DNA of 44,964 bases from Treponema sp. (GTDB taxonomy: Bacteria; Spirochaetota; Spirochaetia; Treponematales; Breznakiellaceae), in the NCBI GenBank assembly GCA_009787775.1, contig WQSQ01000010.1, positions 1 through 44,964 of the forward strand, given 5' to 3'. The notes under the pieces were generated by a model. That model did not search any database and was not told where the DNA came from. It was given only the letters and a program-made list of their open reading frames with translations. Both the position numbers and the translations under genes were made by a program. Below, piece after piece: positions 41,971-44,964 of this stretch. Positions within the stretch are counted from its first letter, which is position 1. Every line of letters starts with the position of its first letter.

Positions 41971-42480
41971 TTAACTGCGAACACGCTTTCCTGAAGCATC
42001 TTTCTGCATTTTTTCAAATTTAGCGACAAGCTTCTCCCGTTTTTTTTCCGGCACATAATCCAGAAAAATCACTCCGTTAAGATGATCGTATTCATGCTGG
42101 ATAACGCGCGCAAGAAGCCCGCTCGCCTCCAGCGTAAAAGGACGCCCCTTTTCATTCCATGCCTGTACTTTAACAGTTTCAGAACGCACCACATCCGCGT
42201 AAATACCCGGAACCGAAAGGCAGCCTTCTTCAAATTTAACAGTGTCAACAGACGTTTCAAGTATTGACGGATTGATAAAAACGCGCCCTCCGTCACCTTC
42301 GACATGTGTAACAAATATACGTTTTAAAAACCCAATCTGGGGCCCCGCTACCCCTATCCCCCTGTCCCGCTTTAATATTTCAAGCATTTGTTTGGCGGTA
42401 TTCTCAACTTCTTCATCAAATGACTTAATCTTTTCCGCTTTTTTCCGCAAAAGCTCATCGCCAAGGGTGATAATTTTCAT
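41971..42480 (-). CDS. def: Peptide deformylase
   Basis: A 169-residue metalloenzyme that removes the N-formyl group from new proteins. All three motifs are present: 'GIGVAGPQIG' (motif 1, with Gly-Pro in place of the usual Leu-Ala-Ala), 'EEGCLSVPG' (motif 2, metal Cys) and 'QHEYDHLNG' (motif 3, HExxH). Length is normal. It is first in the run def, fmt, PASTA protein. The motif 1 variant is mild and activity is expected. Confidence 0.96.
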   Translation of the reverse strand: MKIITLGDELLRKKAEKIKSFDEEVENTAKQMLEILKRDRGIGVAGPQIGFLKRIFVTHVEGDGGRVFINPSILETSVDTVKFEEGCLSVPGIYADVVRSETVKVQAWNEKGRPFTLEASGLLARVIQHEYDHLNGVIFLDYVPEKKREKLVAKFEKMQKDASGKRVRS

Positions 42481-42620
42481 GAAGACAGTTTATAAAAAAT
42501 ATAGTTTTGATTCAACTGTAAATGAATTGTGACTGTTCCAAAACATACTTAAATTGTCAATAAGTAACTCCCTAATAGAAAGCTCTGGCGGCGCAATAAT
42601 GCCAGGGCCTAGCGGACATG

Positions 42621-42758
42621 CGCGTCAAGCATTGGTGTAGGATCGCGTCAAGCATTGGTGGACATACGCGTCAAGCATTGGTGGACATACGCGTCAAGCA
42701 TTGGTGGACATACGCGTCAAGCATTGGTGGACATGCGCGTCAAAGCTTGTGGCGGTGT
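42621..42758. repeat. Six-unit 23-bp tandem repeat
   Basis: The unit CGCGTCAAGCATTGGTGGACATA starts, with spacing of exactly 23, at 42621, 42644, 42667, 42690, 42713 and 42736. Units 3 to 5 are identical; the first ones and the last one diverge, the last reading CGCGTCAAAGCTTGT. There are no spacers, so it is a plain minisatellite. Confidence 0.93.
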
Positions 42759-42761
42759 CCG

Positions 42762-42893
42762 AAAAGTATGAAATACTTGCTCGGACACCCTCTTTATTGT
42801 AGTTTTTTCGTACTATTTCGCAGAAATAGGAGAAAAAACGAGGGCTATTCAAGAAGTAACCCGAACTTTAGTTCGAAACTTCTTGGACAGCCC
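42762..42893. repeat. Left copy of long inverted repeat around caspase/SUMF1 gene
   Basis: 132 bases that match the reverse complement of 44847-44964 almost base for base, apart from about 15 extra bases (CGAACTTTAGTTCG region) in the last hairpin. It folds as three hairpins: one at 42754-42788 (GGTGTCCG/CGGACACC), one with GTTTTTTC/GAAAAAAC arms around CTATTTC/GAAATAG, and one with GGGCT..CAAGAAGT / ACTTCTTG..AGCCC arms. Read on the minus strand the last hairpin is followed by TCGTTTTTTC, so it can end transcription that runs toward def. Confidence 0.92.
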
Positions 42894-42970
42894 AGCCTTC
42901 GATGCAACTATGCGGATGTTCATACAAGCGATGCTAAAAATTGATTTCTGTGTAATTACAGTCTTAATAA

Positions 42971-42999
42971 TTGATAAATTGTCAAAATTATGTTATAAT
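42971..42999 (+). promoter_or_regulatory. Sigma-70-type promoter of the caspase/SUMF1 gene
   Basis: TTGATA (42971-42976) and TATAAT (42994-42999) are 17 bases apart. Transcription would start near 43006, leaving a leader of about 148 bases before the ATG at 43154. Confidence 0.75.
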
Positions 43000-43153
43000 T
43001 GTTATGTTGTTTTATGATGGATTAAAAAATACTCTTTTATTATTATTTGCGCTGCACTTATTGCATAGAAATGTTAACCGGAAATTATAAATTTTTATAA
43101 GAGGTTTGGCTTATTGCCAGATATTGATCGTCGCGCAAAATAAGGAGATACAT

Positions 43154-44734
43154 ATGAATAAAACACTATTATTTGTCTTAATTTTAACAATCGGATATGT
43201 GCTCTTTGCGCAGCAGAATGTTTCCGCTCCGCAGAAATACGCTTTGGTAATAGGAAACTCCAATTATTCCGGTATCTCTACTCTAACAAATCCTGTAAAT
43301 GACGCCAATGACATGGAAACAGCTTTAAAGGATTTGGGATTTACAGTAGATAAGGTTTTAAACGGAAATCTTGAACAAATTGAAAACGCTGTGTTAAACC
43401 TAAAGCGAAGACTCAGCGGTTCACGGAATACTTACGGCTTTTTCTTTTACGCTGGTCACGGAGTGCAGTCCAACGGGGAGAATTATTTAATTCCAGTAAC
43501 AGCCGATAATATACGCTCTGAAAATCAATTACGCGATAGAGCGGTTTCACTTCAATTTGTACTTGATACCATGAGTGAAGCCGGAAATGAGTTAAACATG
43601 ATTGTACTTGACGCATGCCGCGACAATCCATTCGGCTGGGCGCGAAGCGGAAGCCGAGGACTTACAGTAGTAAGCCGCGCTCCCGGCGGAAGTATAGTAA
43701 TGTACGCGACAGGAGCCAATTCGACAGCAGCGGACGGTACAGGCCGTAACGGTTTATTCACAAGTCATTTATTAACAAATCTAAAAACACCGGGATTAAG
43801 CGTATATGAAGTATTTGACAGAACAATGGGCAGTGTTACAAACGCAACTAACGGTATACAGCACCCTGAACTTTCATTAAGGTTCGCGGGCGCGAATTCC
43901 GCCTATCTTGGTTCGAGAGCTTCGCCTTCGCCAAGTCCGACACCACAACCTAATCCTTCGCCGTCTCCAAACCCAAGTGCGATTCCCGCCAACATGGTGA
44001 GAATAAACGGCGGAACCTTCCAGATGGGAAGCGCTTCCGGAGGCGAAAGTGACGAAAGACCTGTCAGGCAGGTAACTGTCAGCAGCTTTTATATGAGTAT
44101 ATACGAAGTTACGCAGAAAGAATGGTTTGAAATTATGGGAACAACGGTTCGCCAACAGCGTGATATGGGGTATAGAGCATGGTCTTTGCACGGCGAAGGA
44201 GATAATTATCCAATGTATTATGTAAACTGGTATGAAGCTATAGAGTACTGTAACAAGAGGAGCCTTAAAGAAGGATTAACGCCTGTTTACGGCGGCTCCG
44301 GTAATAACATAACATGCAGCTGGAACGCAAACGGTTACCGCCTGCCGACAGAAGCAGAATGGGAGTACGCTGCCAAGGGAGGAGGCAGAGACCCCTTAAT
44401 CTATACATATTCCGGGAGCAATAACGCGAGCACCGTAGCGTGGTATACAGACAACAGCGGAAACAGTACACATCCTGCAGGAACTAAAACACCCAACTCA
44501 CTTGGTCTATACGATATGAGCGGGAACGTAGGGGAATGGTGCTGGGACTGGCGCGGATCATACCCCCAAGGCGCGCAGACCGATCCGCGCGGCGCTTCTT
44601 CTGGTACCAACCGCGTGATTCGCGGCGGGGGTTTTGGCCATTCAGAAGATGTCATCCGTTCGGCAAGGCGGCTCGGCACTTATCCGGAGGTCTGGGATGG
44701 TAGAACCGGCTTTCGTGTTGTGCGCTCCCAGTAG
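43154..44734 (+). CDS. Secreted caspase-like protease fused to SUMF1/FGE-like domain
   Basis: A 526-residue exported protein. The signal peptide is 'MNKTLLFVLILTIGYVLFAQ'. ATG 43154 has AAGGAG seven bases ahead; a TTG at 43106 does not. A caspase-like (C14) domain covers about 28-255 with 'YALVIGNSNY', His102 in 'FFYAGHG' and Cys155 in 'VLDACRDNP', the full catalytic pair. A Pro/Ser linker follows. The C-terminal 230 residues are a formylglycine-generating-enzyme-like domain: 'MVRINGGTFQMGS', 'VTQKEWFEIMG', 'YRLPTEAEWEYAAKGG', 'LYDMSGNVGEWCWDW' and 'VIRGGGFG...GFRVV'. The two active-site cysteines of true FGE are missing near the end, so this is probably a C-type-lectin-fold binding domain. 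Its gene stands between inverted repeats. Confidence 0.93.
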   Translation: MNKTLLFVLILTIGYVLFAQQNVSAPQKYALVIGNSNYSGISTLTNPVNDANDMETALKDLGFTVDKVLNGNLEQIENAVLNLKRRLSGSRNTYGFFFYAGHGVQSNGENYLIPVTADNIRSENQLRDRAVSLQFVLDTMSEAGNELNMIVLDACRDNPFGWARSGSRGLTVVSRAPGGSIVMYATGANSTAADGTGRNGLFTSHLLTNLKTPGLSVYEVFDRTMGSVTNATNGIQHPELSLRFAGANSAYLGSRASPSPSPTPQPNPSPSPNPSAIPANMVRINGGTFQMGSASGGESDERPVRQVTVSSFYMSIYEVTQKEWFEIMGTTVRQQRDMGYRAWSLHGEGDNYPMYYVNWYEAIEYCNKRSLKEGLTPVYGGSGNNITCSWNANGYRLPTEAEWEYAAKGGGRDPLIYTYSGSNNASTVAWYTDNSGNSTHPAGTKTPNSLGLYDMSGNVGEWCWDWRGSYPQGAQTDPRGASSGTNRVIRGGGFGHSEDVIRSARRLGTYPEVWDGRTGFRVVRSQ

Positions 44735-44846
44735 TACAGTATACGCTTAAGTGTCAGAGACCACATTTTCATAGCGTTGTCAGGTAGCAAAAGTACGCTA
44801 CAGGCAGCGGAGTACACACATATGGTGACAGGCACGAAGAATACCG

Positions 44847-44893
44847 GGGCTGTCCAAGAAGTTGGTTACTTCTTGAACAGCCCTCGTTTTTTC
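44847..44893 (+). terminator. Terminator after the caspase/SUMF1 gene
   Basis: Arms GGGCTGTCCAAGAAGT (44847-44862) and ACTTCTTGAACAGCCC (44868-44883) pair over 16 bases with one G-U, then TCGTTTTTTC follows. It is part of the inverted repeat and about 110 bases after the stop codon. Confidence 0.88.
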
Positions 44894-44964
44894 TCCTATT
44901 TCTGCGAAATAGTACGAAAAAACTACAATTAAAGAAGGTGTCCGAACAAGTATTTCATACTTTT
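44847..44964. repeat. Right copy of long inverted repeat (cut by window end)
   Basis: 118 visible bases are the inverted counterpart of 42762-42893 and continue beyond the window. The copies differ at few positions and in the length of one hairpin tip. Confidence 0.92.

Larger units (their letters stand above)
42481..43105. other. Gene-free repeat-rich interval
   Basis: More than 600 bases without a credible gene. It contains the leader of def, a short GCTCTGGC/GCCAGGGC stem at about 42579-42607, a six-unit 23-bp tandem repeat, the left copy of the long inverted repeat and the promoter of the caspase/SUMF1 gene. A 108-codon open frame at 42618-42944 only reads through the repeats and is not a gene. 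Confidence 0.8.

Noticed and set aside
42618-42944. 108-codon open reading frame
   Set aside because: It reads through the 23-bp tandem repeat, where the frame shifts each unit, and through the inverted repeat. There is no ribosome site and no protein-like composition.
43154-44734. Formylglycine-generating enzyme for sulfatase activation
   Set aside because: The two active-site cysteines are absent and no sulfatase gene is nearby.
42762-44964. Insertion sequence with terminal inverted repeats
   Set aside because: No transposase is encoded between the repeats, no target-site duplication can be checked because the right end is cut by the window, and the repeats fold as terminators. A passenger cassette remains possible and is listed as a finding.

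Overview
The window looks like a chromosomal segment of a host-associated spirochaete, most likely Treponema-like. The signs are many secreted TPR, LysM, OmpA and PASTA envelope proteins, a BspA-type leucine-rich-repeat lipoprotein, a secreted caspase/SUMF1-type protein, moderate GC and many dispersed hairpin repeats. The genus call is inference; no rRNA or tRNA gene was seen.

Layout. 1-2,660 is a patchwork accessory region: the 3' end of a sodium:solute symporter, a Doc (Fic-family) toxin-antitoxin pair, a second copy of the symporter 3' end, a HigBA-type pair with a perfect palindromic operator, a gene remnant and an array of seven 23-bp-spaced palindromes. 2,662-5,976 holds the BspA-like lipoprotein and a divergent XRE regulator. 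6,121-11,466 holds envelope genes: a TPR protein facing a three-gene run of TPR lipoprotein, LysM lytic transglycosylase and unknown secreted protein. 11,473-21,571 is one long minus-strand carbohydrate operon with a consensus promoter: SDR dehydrogenase, GntR regulator, split transketolase, GarR-like reductase, sugar ABC transporter without its ATPase, and a GH94 phosphorylase. 21,578-23,772 is an OmpA-domain protein and a BASS transporter. 23,809-27,685 is a complete ECF vitamin/metabolite transporter with an amidohydrolase. 27,788-31,128 carries a zinc-ribbon protein with a histone-like tail, a PRPP-synthetase homologue and glycerol kinase. 31,331-34,132 is a three-gene sugar oxidoreductase/isomerase operon. 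34,520-36,598 has a lipoprotein that appears to start at ATT, a methyltransferase and a small unknown protein. 36,620-39,911 is an adenylyl cyclase followed by a repetitive coiled-coil protein. 39,914-42,480 is def-fmt-PASTA. 42,481-44,964 is a repeat-rich island around the caspase/SUMF1 gene, bounded by a long inverted repeat that supplies outward-facing terminators.

How it works together. The carbohydrate operon suggests import of a disaccharide or aldobionic acid, phosphorolysis by GH94, oxidation of the released unit by the SDR, ketol transfer by the split transketolase and reduction of the remaining semialdehyde by the GarR-like enzyme. The enzyme families are clear from sequence; the substrate and the order of steps are my hypothesis. 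The other main surprises are the one-sided decay of the fused ECF ATPase, the two palindrome arrays with an identical 23-bp period, the toxin-antitoxin modules bracketed by repeated gene ends, and the inverted-repeat caspase island.
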